Assembly: GCF_013155385.1 (NCBI RefSeq)
Contig: NZ_JABJUQ010000007.1
Location: 1,966,001-2,030,000 of the forward strand
From: Bacillus sp. WMMC1349
GTDB taxonomy: Bacteria; Bacillota; Bacilli; Bacillales; Bacillaceae
Direction of reading: 5' to 3'
Length of the DNA stretch: 64,000 nucleotides
In this document: positions 18,370-26,992 of the stretch, piece after piece
Numbering within the stretch: position 1 is the stretch's first letter
Layout: each line of letters starts with the position of its first letter
Translations under genes and position numbers: made by a program
Notes under the pieces: generated by a model
What the model was told of the DNA's origin: nothing
The model's input: the letters and a program-made list of their open reading frames with translations, nothing else
Databases searched by the model: none

Positions 18370-19236
18370 ATGAAAAAGCAGATTTGTTTATTATTAAGCC
18401 TATTCATCAGCTCGTTGTTTATTTTTCAGACACCGTCTGCTGCTTTAGATAAAGTATATCTTGGTTCTTGGGATTTAAACGGTGATGGTATAAAAGAAGC
18501 GGTTTATAATGTCGTCAGTTCAATTGAAGTAGATGAAGCAAATGGGAAAAAAACAACATATCCGATTTCCAGTGCCAGCTGGGCCCTTGCTAAAGTTGCA
18601 GACACTGATGGGATGAGTGGTGATGAATTGGTTGTTGCAAGCGGCAAAACAACGACTATCATTCACCATAAAACGAAGAAAACAAAGCAATATCCTGTTT
18701 CATACGGCAATTGGGCGATTACTCATGTAGCAGATACAGACGGTCAGCCTGGCGGAGAAGTGATTGTGATCGCGAGTAATAAAATCATGATAATTAACGA
18801 CCGCACTGCGTCTTTTAGAGAGCATATCGTTCCACCGGGAAACGGTGGCTTTTGGAATCTTGTCAAAGCAGCAGACACGGACGGTAAAGCCGGAGCTGAA
18901 TTAATCGTTACAGTTGGACAAAAACTTTATATTTTCAATGACAGATCGAAAACATTTAAAAACTATGAAATTCCCTATTTTTCATGGACTTTTCACGATG
19001 TTCAAGACACCAATGGAAAGCCGGGTGAGGAAATCATTTTAAAAACAAGCCGATCTGTTTTTTTAATCCGGGATTACAACAAAACGATTAAAGACTATCA
19101 GATCGGAAGTGGAGCTTGGAAGATTGCCGACATTCAAAACATCGATGGTATTTCTGGAAAAGAAATTCTCATTTCCGTACCGCAAAAAGGATTAAAAATC
19201 ATTACTGATCGAACCGGTGAAATAACGGATAGATAA
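18370..19236 (+). CDS. Secreted repeat protein (FG-GAP/VCBS-like propeller), paralogue 2
   Basis: 288 residues with signal peptide to about residue 25 (SAALDK) and the same repeat pattern as the gene at 17339 (DTDGMSGDELVV, DTDGQPGGEVIV, DTNGKPGEEIIL). The two proteins share start context, length and the first mature motif YLGSWDLNG, so they arose by tandem duplication. GAGGGAGG is the ribosome binding site. The intergenic region carries no terminator, so the pair is probably one transcript. Confidence 0.8.
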   Translation: MKKQICLLLSLFISSLFIFQTPSAALDKVYLGSWDLNGDGIKEAVYNVVSSIEVDEANGKKTTYPISSASWALAKVADTDGMSGDELVVASGKTTTIIHHKTKKTKQYPVSYGNWAITHVADTDGQPGGEVIVIASNKIMIINDRTASFREHIVPPGNGGFWNLVKAADTDGKAGAELIVTVGQKLYIFNDRSKTFKNYEIPYFSWTFHDVQDTNGKPGEEIILKTSRSVFLIRDYNKTIKDYQIGSGAWKIADIQNIDGISGKEILISVPQKGLKIITDRTGEITDR

Positions 19237-19317
19237 ACCAATGAAAATCGCCCATTTGCACCAGGTTTAAACAATTCTCCCATCAAACAGGACTTTTGTA
19301 TTAGTTTAAAAGCCTCA

Positions 19318-19556
19318 TTGTAAATATAAGTAGGAACAAGTATACTTTTATAGTTGTCAATTATTCGGGAAAATGGTAGATAGAAGTGGAGAACGTCGTC
19401 TATTTTTAGACCGCCCACTCAAAAAAAAATAATTTGTGCAAAATGAACGGCCACATTACAGCGACTCCGTTAAGCAAACAAATCATGAATGAGGCCACGA
19501 CTGCTATTGATTTGCCTTAACTTTGACAAATCCTCCGACTGTTGTCGGGGGGTTAT
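19318..19556 (+). pseudogene. Collapsed second copy of the LmrB-like MFS gene with its promoter and terminator
   Basis: TTGTAA-17-TATACT and the following leader match 12850-12960. Then come pieces matching the 3' part of the pump gene (ACGGC...CACATTACAG, TTAAGCAAACAAATCAT(C/G)AATGA(A/G)GC, TTTGCCTTAACTTT). Last is the same CCTCCGACTGTTGTCGGGGG terminator. More than a kilobase of coding sequence is missing, leaving both regulatory ends nearly intact. Confidence 0.75.
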
Positions 19557-19661
19557 CCTTATTTTCCTGATCATCCCTTTTTAAAAATAATCAAAAGATG
19601 TCGATACAATAAATGTCAGGGGTCTGTAACAAATCTCTCAAAATATGTGGAGGCAAAAAAC

Positions 19662-19892
19662 ATGCGAATCAATCATACCATTGTCATGAACAACACTCAT
19701 CGAGAAATTGTAGTGGAACATGGCAGAAAAAACACAAAAGACATATCTTCCGGTCCACAGATCAACCATGTTGGGGATGATGAAGTTGGACTTGCGATCT
19801 CAAAAAAATTGAGAGGACAAATTAAAGGTCTTGAGATATCTGTTAAAAGCTTCAAGGCGGAGTCACTATCAAAAGAATTGAGATTTCATTAA
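19662..19892 (+). pseudogene. Truncated, diverged flagellin N-terminus
   Basis: 76 codons starting MRINHTI after GTGGAGG. The segment ISSGPQINHVGDDEVGLAIS followed by KKLRGQIKGLEISVK is clearly the conserved N-terminal D0/D1 helix of flagellin (usual form LSSGLRINRAGDDAAGLAIS). Conserved hydrophobic heptad positions are altered (for example SSGLRIN to SSGPQIN) and there is no C-terminal D0 helix. It cannot polymerise as a normal filament subunit. A relic, or a small protein of new use. Confidence 0.7.
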
Positions 19893-20077
19893 CAGCAAGG
19901 TGGGGTTTTTAATAGAAATAGTATCACTGTATAAAACTTACTATCTGAATAAATTTGATTCTTTCCCCTTTACTGTTCTGTTTACCCCCTTTCCTTCAAA
20001 GTCTAGTAGAAACATTTCAGCGTCACTCTCCTGCTTCTTTTGAAAAAATAAAAATCGAACATTTGTTTTATTTTTTC

Positions 20078-20106
20078 TTGACTTATGCAAGGCTCTTCTT
20101 TAAAAT
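20078..20106 (+). promoter_or_regulatory. Promoter of the second MFS pump
   Basis: TTGACT, 17-base spacer, TAAAAT: a near-consensus sigma-A promoter 56 bases upstream of the TTG start. Confidence 0.75.
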
Positions 20107-20114
20107 CATAATAT

Positions 20115-20131
20115 CTTAGCGGCTTGCTAAG
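20115..20131. promoter_or_regulatory. Candidate operator palindrome
   Basis: CTTAGC-ggctt-GCTAAG, a perfect 6-bp inverted repeat placed 9 bases after the -10, at about the transcription start. A repressor bound there would block the promoter. No regulator gene is adjacent, so the protein would act from elsewhere. Confidence 0.5.
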
Positions 20132-20161
20132 GTCGAATTTGTTTAAAGGAGCGCAGTTACT

Positions 20162-21655
20162 TTGTCACATACTAAACATCAAAGGTTAGGATTGATTGTA
20201 GCGGGTTTATTGCTGGCGATTTTTATGGCTTCAATGGACAACACCATTGTTGTGACCGCCATGGGCACAATCGTTGGCGATCTTGGTGGACTTGACAGTT
20301 TTGTCTGGGTCGTATCCGCTTTTATGGTCGCTGAAATGGCTGGTATGCCGATTTTCGGGAAATTATCTGATATGTATGGCCGCAAACGTTTTTTTCTTTT
20401 TGGTAGTATCATGTTTATGGCCGGATCTGCTTTATGTGGAACAGCAACAAATATTGAACAACTGATCATCTACAGAACGATTCAGGGCATTGGCGGCGGC
20501 GCACTTATTCCGATTGCTTTTACGATTATCTTTGATATTTTTCCTCTTGAAAAACGAGGCAAAGTGTCAGGATTGTTCGGAGCTGTTTTTGGGTTATCCA
20601 GTATTTTCGGCCCTCTCATCGGTGCCTATATTACAGATCACATCAGTTGGCATTGGATTTTTTATATTAATCTACCACTTGGTCTTATTTCTTTTATTTT
20701 GATTCTGTTATTTTATAAAGAGGCGAAACAGCACGAAAAACATAAAATCGACTGGTTTGGTATCGTGACACTTGTGGGAGCAGTTGTTTGTCTCATGTTC
20801 GCACTCGAACTTGGCGGTCAACAATATGCTTGGAGTTCAAGTGTCATTATAATGCTCTTTGGAGGATCTGCTCTATTATTTACTTGTTTCTTTATGATTG
20901 AACGAAAAGTGAACGAACCGATTGTTTCACTCCAAATGTTTAAAAACCGGCTGTTTGCTTCAAGTACACTTGTTGGCTTTTTCTATGGGGGAACATTTAT
21001 TTCGGCAACGATTCAGATTCCCATTTTTGTACAAGGTGTTTATGGCGAATCTGCGACGAACTCTGGACTCGTTCTTTTGCCAATGATGCTCAGTTCTGTT
21101 GTATCAGCCCAACTTGGTGGGTTTTTAACAACAAAAATCAGCTATCGAAATATTATGATGATCTCTGGGCTTATCCTGATCAGCGGTTTTTCCTTATTAA
21201 GTACATTAAATATGGAAACTCCCCGTTTATTATTAACACTTTATATGATTGTTGTTGGCTTAGGTGTCGGGTTTTCTTTCTCTGTCTTGAGTATGGCGGC
21301 TATTCATCATTTTGATCAAAGGCAGCGCGGCTCAGCAACTTCAACGAGCAACTTTGTCCGCTCACTTGGTATGACAATCGGTGCCAGCGTATTTGGCATC
21401 ATCCAAAAAAACAGTTTTTCAGATCAATTGTCAACGACTGAAATGACGGGTTTTTCTTCTCCAAATGATGCTGGTCAGATTTTATCAAGTGCAAGATCTT
21501 CCATCCCATCTGAAATTTTAAATCAGATTACGGAAGCCTTATCAAGCTCGATTGTACATACCTTTACATGGGTGATTGTACCTGCGTCAGCAGCCTTTTT
21601 ATTCGTTCTGTTGATGCCGAAGGATCGGGTTCAATTAAGAGCTAAAAATAAATGA
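20162..21655 (+). CDS. DHA2-family MFS drug efflux transporter (14 TM)
   Basis: 497 residues starting at TTG after AAAGGAG; no in-frame ATG fits better. Motif A GKLSDMYGRKR in loop 2-3 and motif C GIGGGALIPIAFT in helix 5 mark a drug:proton antiporter. Helix 1 has the MASMDNTIVVTAM motif of the EmrB/QacA group, similar to B. subtilis Mdr/YusP. Monocistronic, with its own promoter, operator-like palindrome and terminator. Confidence 0.9.
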   Translation: MSHTKHQRLGLIVAGLLLAIFMASMDNTIVVTAMGTIVGDLGGLDSFVWVVSAFMVAEMAGMPIFGKLSDMYGRKRFFLFGSIMFMAGSALCGTATNIEQLIIYRTIQGIGGGALIPIAFTIIFDIFPLEKRGKVSGLFGAVFGLSSIFGPLIGAYITDHISWHWIFYINLPLGLISFILILLFYKEAKQHEKHKIDWFGIVTLVGAVVCLMFALELGGQQYAWSSSVIIMLFGGSALLFTCFFMIERKVNEPIVSLQMFKNRLFASSTLVGFFYGGTFISATIQIPIFVQGVYGESATNSGLVLLPMMLSSVVSAQLGGFLTTKISYRNIMMISGLILISGFSLLSTLNMETPRLLLTLYMIVVGLGVGFSFSVLSMAAIHHFDQRQRGSATSTSNFVRSLGMTIGASVFGIIQKNSFSDQLSTTEMTGFSSPNDAGQILSSARSSIPSEILNQITEALSSSIVHTFTWVIVPASAAFLFVLLMPKDRVQLRAKNK

Positions 21656-21657
21656 CT

Positions 21658-21690
21658 AAAAGCTGGGGGAATTCTCCAGCTTTTGTTTTT
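21658..21690. terminator. Bidirectional terminator between the MFS and ger genes
   Basis: AAAAGCTGG pairs with CCAGCTTTT and is flanked by A and T runs, so it can end both the MFS transcript (+) and the ger operon (-). Confidence 0.8.
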
Positions 21691-22798
21691 ATGAGTATTT
21701 TTCGGATGTTTTCCCTCTGTTCTTTCTCATTTTGGCGATGATTAATAACGGGATCGGTATGACCCCAAATAAAACAGCTGCTACATAGCCAACATAATCA
21801 CCTAATGAGAATACACTATTTAGATTTTTAGGATACATTGAAATCAAATACATGACCGGCAGCAACCCATACATGATCGGTCTAATTTTTTTACTGAACA
21901 GCTGACTTAAACCAAGTGATGCGGTGTAATATGATATGGCAAACGTCGCAAATAACTGCATAATCCAGATGACTAGAAACAACGATTCAAACCGTTCAAA
22001 CGCTAATCCGGAAATTTCAAAACTTCTCATCAAATCAATTGTCGGCCATGTCCTCCCCGTTACTCCCTCAAAAGATAAGGCACCGATGACAAAAACAACG
22101 GTGGCGAGGTAAATCAACATTGTAATCAATATTCCTATGAGAACAACGTTAACACCTTTTTCCGGTTTTTTCATAAAGGCTATCAAAAAAACCATGACTT
22201 CTGCGCTGATAAAGGAAAGCGTCGTTGATTCTGTTCCTTTTAGCACTGGCATGATACCTTTTCCCAAAACGGGACGTAAATTGTCAAGTTCAAATATGCC
22301 AACACTCATAAAAATAGCCGTGATAAAAATAATCACTGTAATTGGAAAAATGATTTCAAACAGACGGGTAATGGATCCCATCCCATCTTTAATTGAATAA
22401 AATCCAACCCACATCATCACCATGATGATCGCCCATTGAGGCGTTTTACGGAGTAAATAAAAGCCGATCATTTCCGCCATGATCCGTGCTTCAAAAGCAG
22501 CAATTGTCACAAAGTGTTCAATAAAAAACAGGCTGATCAATATACAAAGCCATTTCCCAATAATATGTTCACCATATTGAAAAAACGTTTTTTCCGGGTA
22601 TTCTTGACTTAATTTTGTTAAAATGATTCCGCTAACGGCTGCAATGATACCGCCAAAAATGACAGCAAGCCAGACATCCGGTGTACCCGTTGCTTCCGCA
22701 CCTGTTCGTGGTAAACTAAGAATCCCTGCTGCCATCGTATAGCTGACAAAAACAACGATCGCCTGTGAAGTTGATATTTTATCTTGAGAACGAATCAT
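21689..22798 (-). CDS. Spore germination receptor B subunit (GerAB/GerKB family), second copy of the operon
   Basis: 369 residues, ten hydrophobic segments, APC-superfamily fold. Motifs TMAAGILSLPR near the N-terminus and RTWPTIDLMRSFEISGLAFERFESLFLVIW are shared almost exactly with the B subunit at 24029. It starts 41 bases after the C-subunit gene, so the operon order is D-A-B-C-B'. B subunits bind germinants such as amino acids in the inner spore membrane. The extra copy could give a second ligand specificity. Confidence 0.9.
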   Translation of the reverse strand: MIRSQDKISTSQAIVVFVSYTMAAGILSLPRTGAEATGTPDVWLAVIFGGIIAAVSGIILTKLSQEYPEKTFFQYGEHIIGKWLCILISLFFIEHFVTIAAFEARIMAEMIGFYLLRKTPQWAIIMVMMWVGFYSIKDGMGSITRLFEIIFPITVIIFITAIFMSVGIFELDNLRPVLGKGIMPVLKGTESTTLSFISAEVMVFLIAFMKKPEKGVNVVLIGILITMLIYLATVVFVIGALSFEGVTGRTWPTIDLMRSFEISGLAFERFESLFLVIWIMQLFATFAISYYTASLGLSQLFSKKIRPIMYGLLPVMYLISMYPKNLNSVFSLGDYVGYVAAVLFGVIPIPLLIIAKMRKNRGKTSEKYS

Positions 22799-22839
22799 GG
22801 CGTCAATTTCACCGCCTTTCTTGGTTTGAATCTTGTCCG

Positions 22840-24045
22840 TTACTGATCACCTACTGTACCATAATCTTTAATTGTCAAGTCAACATGGAATTTAATCGGA
22901 ATCTCAGTGAATATTTCATCCCAATTTTTCTTCAGCTTTTCCCACAATCTTGGCTGATGAATTCTTACACTATTTCCAAACCCGGCTAGATCTGCTTTGT
23001 ACTTTTTTTGCATTTCTTCAATTGAGTGTTTAATTGATTGACGAGCTGTTTTTTCCGAATTTTTTTCAACTCTTTCTAAAAATTTATTATCAAAAGCTTC
23101 TTCTGCTAAGATCCTGTTTTCTGCAAGATGACCATCTGATGTTATGTTTACGTCAAATGATATAAGACGGTTTTTTTTGACAATCGGCTTGATTTCACTT
23201 TTTAAAGTTTCAATTGTATAGACGGTCAACTTTTTCGTTTTGTCCTCATAACTTGTCACAGTACCACCGGTTCCTTTGCCTTTAATCCACATCACACCAT
23301 CTATATCATGTTCATCTAAATAACCGAGCAGTTTATTTGTTTTTCCATTTATCGCCACAGCCCCAGCATATTTAATTTCACCATCTGCAGCAGCAACATT
23401 TTGCAGTAGATAGCTTGTCCCAGACCTAAGCATGCCTGTTAATTTGGCAAGTGTGATGGGAGGCAAAATCTTTTTTGCACGATAGCGATTATTAATAATT
23501 TCCCGTAAGCGAAATGCTGGCATTTCACCTACGTCCTTTAACTCTAAAGTATCTCTTGCCTTCCCTCTTGTGACAAGGACAAGACTACTTGGTCTGATTT
23601 CATCATCGCGAAGGTATTGATCAAGTAATTCTTCTAATGAATATGTACGAAGCAGTTCAGCGGCAATGACAATCACCTTTAAATGGGGTCCAAATACAGG
23701 CCTGTCTTTTCGCAATGCTATTTCTCTCACATTTTGCTGTGTGGCATCACCTGTTTGATAAACATTAATATACGATTTTTGATCTCCACCGCCGCCTCCA
23801 CCAGCAACCTTTGCACCCGCTGTCTGCTGGTTGACATATTGATATGTTAATGTAATCTCGTCATGTTTCGGATAGTTCCCACCGACTTGATTAAATTTTT
23901 TTTCAATGGATGTTTCCTTCCCTTTATCCATCCCGATAGCAAATGTTAAGCCCAGCTCTTCAATTTCACGGCTGCTCCAGCATCCGCTTAAAAAAAAGAG
24001 CAAACAAATAGATAAAAAACGAAGCGTGTTAATGATGGTTTTCAT
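22840..24045 (-). CDS. Spore germination receptor C subunit, Ger(x)C lipoprotein
   Basis: 401 residues. Lipoprotein signal peptide with the lipobox LSGC (Cys22) followed by WSSREIEELGL, the hallmark of Ger(x)C proteins. It is anchored in the outer leaflet of the inner spore membrane. A glycine-rich loop VAGGGGGGDQ (about residues 80-90) is unusual. The start overlaps the end of the B-subunit gene by 17 bases. Confidence 0.92.
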   Translation of the reverse strand: MKTIINTLRFLSICLLFFLSGCWSSREIEELGLTFAIGMDKGKETSIEKKFNQVGGNYPKHDEITLTYQYVNQQTAGAKVAGGGGGGDQKSYINVYQTGDATQQNVREIALRKDRPVFGPHLKVIVIAAELLRTYSLEELLDQYLRDDEIRPSSLVLVTRGKARDTLELKDVGEMPAFRLREIINNRYRAKKILPPITLAKLTGMLRSGTSYLLQNVAAADGEIKYAGAVAINGKTNKLLGYLDEHDIDGVMWIKGKGTGGTVTSYEDKTKKLTVYTIETLKSEIKPIVKKNRLISFDVNITSDGHLAENRILAEEAFDNKFLERVEKNSEKTARQSIKHSIEEMQKKYKADLAGFGNSVRIHQPRLWEKLKKNWDEIFTEIPIKFHVDLTIKDYGTVGDQ

Positions 24046-25129
24046 GCTTTCTCCTCCTCATCTTTGAGATCAATAGCAAGATTAGGGGTAATACTCCGCC
24101 GATCCAGACACCGCTATTGCCAATCATGTCTCCAAATGCAAACATGCTATTAATATTTTTTGGCATCATCGCAATCAGATAAATAATAGGCAGTAAGCCA
24201 AACAGTACCGGAGCAAGATTTTTTTTAAGAAGTTGAGACAGACCTAATGCAGCACCATAAAAGGAAATAACAAATGTATTAAACAGTTGCATAATCCAAA
24301 TCACCAAGAGCATCGACTCGAAACGTTCAAAGATTAACCCTTCCACTTCAAAGCTTCGCATCAGATCGATTGTTGGCCACGTCCGGGCAACAACTCCATC
24401 GATTGATAAAGCACCAATGACCATCACAACCGTTATCATATAAAAAAGCAACGGGACGACTGTACCTATTAAAATGACTTGCATCGACTTATCCCGTTGT
24501 GCCATAAACGGCATCAAAACGAGCACGATTTCAAGTCCTGAAAAGGAGAGAGCGGTGACTTTCACTCCTTTTATCACTGGTAAAATTCCTTGACCTAATA
24601 CTGGACGCAAATTGTCTAATTCAAAGATGCCGAAGCTCATCAAAATCACCAATAAAAACAAGATCACTGTGATCGGAAAAACAATTTGAACTAGGCGAGC
24701 AATCGCGTTTATGCCACCGAGCGCCAAATACAGACCCACCCAAATAAAAATCATTGCTGGTGCCCAACGAGGTGTCCCTTCTAATAAAAAGAAAAGGGTA
24801 ATTTCCAACATCGAACGGATTTGAAAACCGGCATGAGCTAATAAATAACTGGCAAATACGAAACCGATCAAATATCCGATCCATTTGCCGGTAATATCCT
24901 GAGTATATTCGTAAAAGGTTTTTTCTGGATATTGTTTGTTCAGTTTGATCATGAAGAATCCGGCCGTTAGTGCAATGATTCCCCCGAAAACAAGAGTCAG
25001 CCAAACATCAGGTGTCCCTACCTCTGTTACCGATGTTCGTGGGAGTGTTAAAATTCCTGTTCCTAGCACGAAATTAAAAATGAGACCAGTTGTTTGTGTA
25101 GTGGAAAGACGTTCGTCTGACATGTTCAT
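24029..25129 (-). CDS. Spore germination receptor B subunit (GerAB/GerKB family)
   Basis: 366 residues, about ten membrane helices. It has VLGTGILTLPR in helix 1 and RTWPTIDLMRSFEVEGLIFERFES near residues 235-260. About 50% identical by eye to the B' subunit at 21689. Two ATGs, at 25129 and 25123, are possible; the nearest ribosome binding site (GGGAGTGAG) is a little far from both. Second gene after GerAA in the operon. Confidence 0.9.
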   Translation of the reverse strand: MNMSDERLSTTQTTGLIFNFVLGTGILTLPRTSVTEVGTPDVWLTLVFGGIIALTAGFFMIKLNKQYPEKTFYEYTQDITGKWIGYLIGFVFASYLLAHAGFQIRSMLEITLFFLLEGTPRWAPAMIFIWVGLYLALGGINAIARLVQIVFPITVILFLLVILMSFGIFELDNLRPVLGQGILPVIKGVKVTALSFSGLEIVLVLMPFMAQRDKSMQVILIGTVVPLLFYMITVVMVIGALSIDGVVARTWPTIDLMRSFEVEGLIFERFESMLLVIWIMQLFNTFVISFYGAALGLSQLLKKNLAPVLFGLLPIIYLIAMMPKNINSMFAFGDMIGNSGVWIGGVLPLILLLISKMRRRKHENHH

Positions 25130-25156
25130 GATGAATGGCTCACTCCCTTCCCTGTC

Positions 25157-26728
25157 TTATTCTTTTCTTTTCGTGTTTTCCGGTCTCAACATTTTCGGTC
25201 TGCGTTTCATCATTAAAAGTGGCATCCGAACAACAAAATCTTTCCAATCATTAAACCGATATGGAACAGCAGGTGCGGCATATGGAACACCAAAACTTTT
25301 TAACTTGACTGCATGACTGGCAAGCATGAGGAAAAACATGATTACACCGTATAATCCAAACATTGCGGCACAGAACATCGCCACAAATCTTAGCATTCGC
25401 AAAGAAATTCCCGCACTATATTGTGGAATCGCAAATGAAGAAATCGCTGTTACCGCAACGACAATGACCATAATTGGACTGACGATGCCCGCTTGTACAG
25501 CAGCTTCTCCAATAATAAGACCACCGACAATTCCGATCGTTTGACCTACTGGTTTAGGCAACCGCAGACCTGCTTCACGCATAATTTCAATGGCTATTTC
25601 CATAATTAGCGCTTCGATCAGAGAAGGGAACGGTACCCCTACTCTTGATCCGGTAATGGAAACGACCAGTTCACTGGGAATCAGCCCTGGATGAAACGAA
25701 ATAAACGAAATATATAGTGCAGGACCTAGCAGTGAAGCCATTGCCGCACCAAATCTTAACATTCTGACAAGCGACCCAGCGATCCAACGCTCATAATAAT
25801 CTTCAGGCGATTGCAACAGCATACTGAAAGTAACAGGGACAATTAACACAAAAGGTGTTCCATCCAGGAGAATCGCAACTCTACCTTCCATTAAAGCCGC
25901 CATTACCCTATCTGGACGTTCCGTACTTTGCACTTGTGGAAATGGGCTGAGATAGTTATCTTCAATCATCTGCTCAACATATCCAGATTCAGGAACAGCA
26001 TCCATGTCCATCTTTTGAATTCTTTTTTGAACTTCTTCAATTAGTTGTTGATCTGCAATTTCTTTAATGTAAGCGATAACAAGACTTTTTTTAGACCTTT
26101 TTCCCACTTGAGAATGAATCAGCGACAGATTTTGATTCCGTCCTTGTTGTCTTAATAATGATGTGTTTGTACTAAGCGATTCTGTGAAACCTACCCGCGG
26201 TCCTCTAACTAAAGCTTCTGATGCAGGCTCTTCAATATTCCTCTCATTTCCTTTTGCTGTTCCTAACATAAATACTTCTTGTGAACCCTCAATTAACAAC
26301 GCCGTCGCACCCATCAGCACTTCCTGCACTAACGAGTTAATATGATTGACCTCTGTGATCGTACTGATCGATAAAATTTGTTTTTTGATCAGATCAGACA
26401 GATGATTTTCTATCTTAGAAATCTCTATTTTATATTCTTTAGAGAAATCAGCCATTAGCACTTTCATAATATGTTGATCAATTAGCTCTTTATCTGAGAG
26501 ACCATCAATAAAAACAATTGCAGCCCGGAGACCTATACGTCCGATCTCAAATTCACGGAAATTAACATCTGCTTGGTCTCCTATTTCAGCCTTGACCATG
26601 TCCAGATCTTGCTCAAAACTTCCACTCATAAAGCCAGTTGTATCAAGTGATGGTACCGGATGATTAGGGTGATTCTGTTTCACAGACTGCCGGTTAATTC
26701 GTCTTGTTTTTGACTTCCACCATCTCAT
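25157..26728 (-). CDS. Spore germination receptor A subunit (GerAA/GerKA family)
   Basis: 523 residues: a soluble N-terminal region (about 1-290) and a C-terminal membrane region with about five helices. Family motifs are [39 protein letters not shown] and [20 protein letters not shown] subunits assemble into oligomeric ion channels in the inner spore membrane. AAGGTGAG lies inside the end of the preceding micro-gene, so translation is probably coupled. Confidence 0.93.
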   Translation of the reverse strand: MRWWKSKTRRINRQSVKQNHPNHPVPSLDTTGFMSGSFEQDLDMVKAEIGDQADVNFREFEIGRIGLRAAIVFIDGLSDKELIDQHIMKVLMADFSKEYKIEISKIENHLSDLIKKQILSISTITEVNHINSLVQEVLMGATALLIEGSQEVFMLGTAKGNERNIEEPASEALVRGPRVGFTESLSTNTSLLRQQGRNQNLSLIHSQVGKRSKKSLVIAYIKEIADQQLIEEVQKRIQKMDMDAVPESGYVEQMIEDNYLSPFPQVQSTERPDRVMAALMEGRVAILLDGTPFVLIVPVTFSMLLQSPEDYYERWIAGSLVRMLRFGAAMASLLGPALYISFISFHPGLIPSELVVSITGSRVGVPFPSLIEALIMEIAIEIMREAGLRLPKPVGQTIGIVGGLIIGEAAVQAGIVSPIMVIVVAVTAISSFAIPQYSAGISLRMLRFVAMFCAAMFGLYGVIMFFLMLASHAVKLKSFGVPYAAPAVPYRFNDWKDFVVRMPLLMMKRRPKMLRPENTKRKE

Positions 26729-26732
26729 TTAT

Positions 26733-26858
26733 TTACTCACCTTCTGGCGCACGCATCCAATGAAATACTTTTGAGATGCCGTACGGAACCAAAAAAGTCA
26801 AAAAAGCCTGCATGATAATCACCCAGTCTGGAAGATAGGATAAAATCGTTTTCCACAT
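26733..26858 (-). CDS. Micro-protein upstream of gerA, candidate germination D subunit
   Basis: 41 residues, too short for routine calling: starts MWKTILSYLPDWVII and ends FHWMRAPEGE. GAAGGGTGATC precedes the ATG. Its stop lies 4 bases before the gerAA start, so the two are tightly linked. One or two short hydrophobic segments (about 10-33) suggest a membrane peptide. Small D subunits occur in several Bacillus ger operons and modulate the receptor. Assignment here is by position, size and hydrophobicity only. Confidence 0.65.
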   Translation of the reverse strand: MWKTILSYLPDWVIIMQAFLTFLVPYGISKVFHWMRAPEGE

Positions 26859-26992
26859 TTTGATCACCCTTCATCAATACTTTTCTTTATCCTATTATTA
26901 CCTTGGATGACTTCTATAAATGTGGTAATTTAAACCACAAATCTAAAAAAGCCACTTCCTTATAAAAACGAAAATGACTTCTTTCCTTATGT

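Noticed and set aside
17339..19236. Repeats within the secreted proteins as a CRISPR-like or DNA repeat array
   Set aside because: The periodicity is protein-level (~42 residues) with diverged DNA; no constant repeats with unique spacers.
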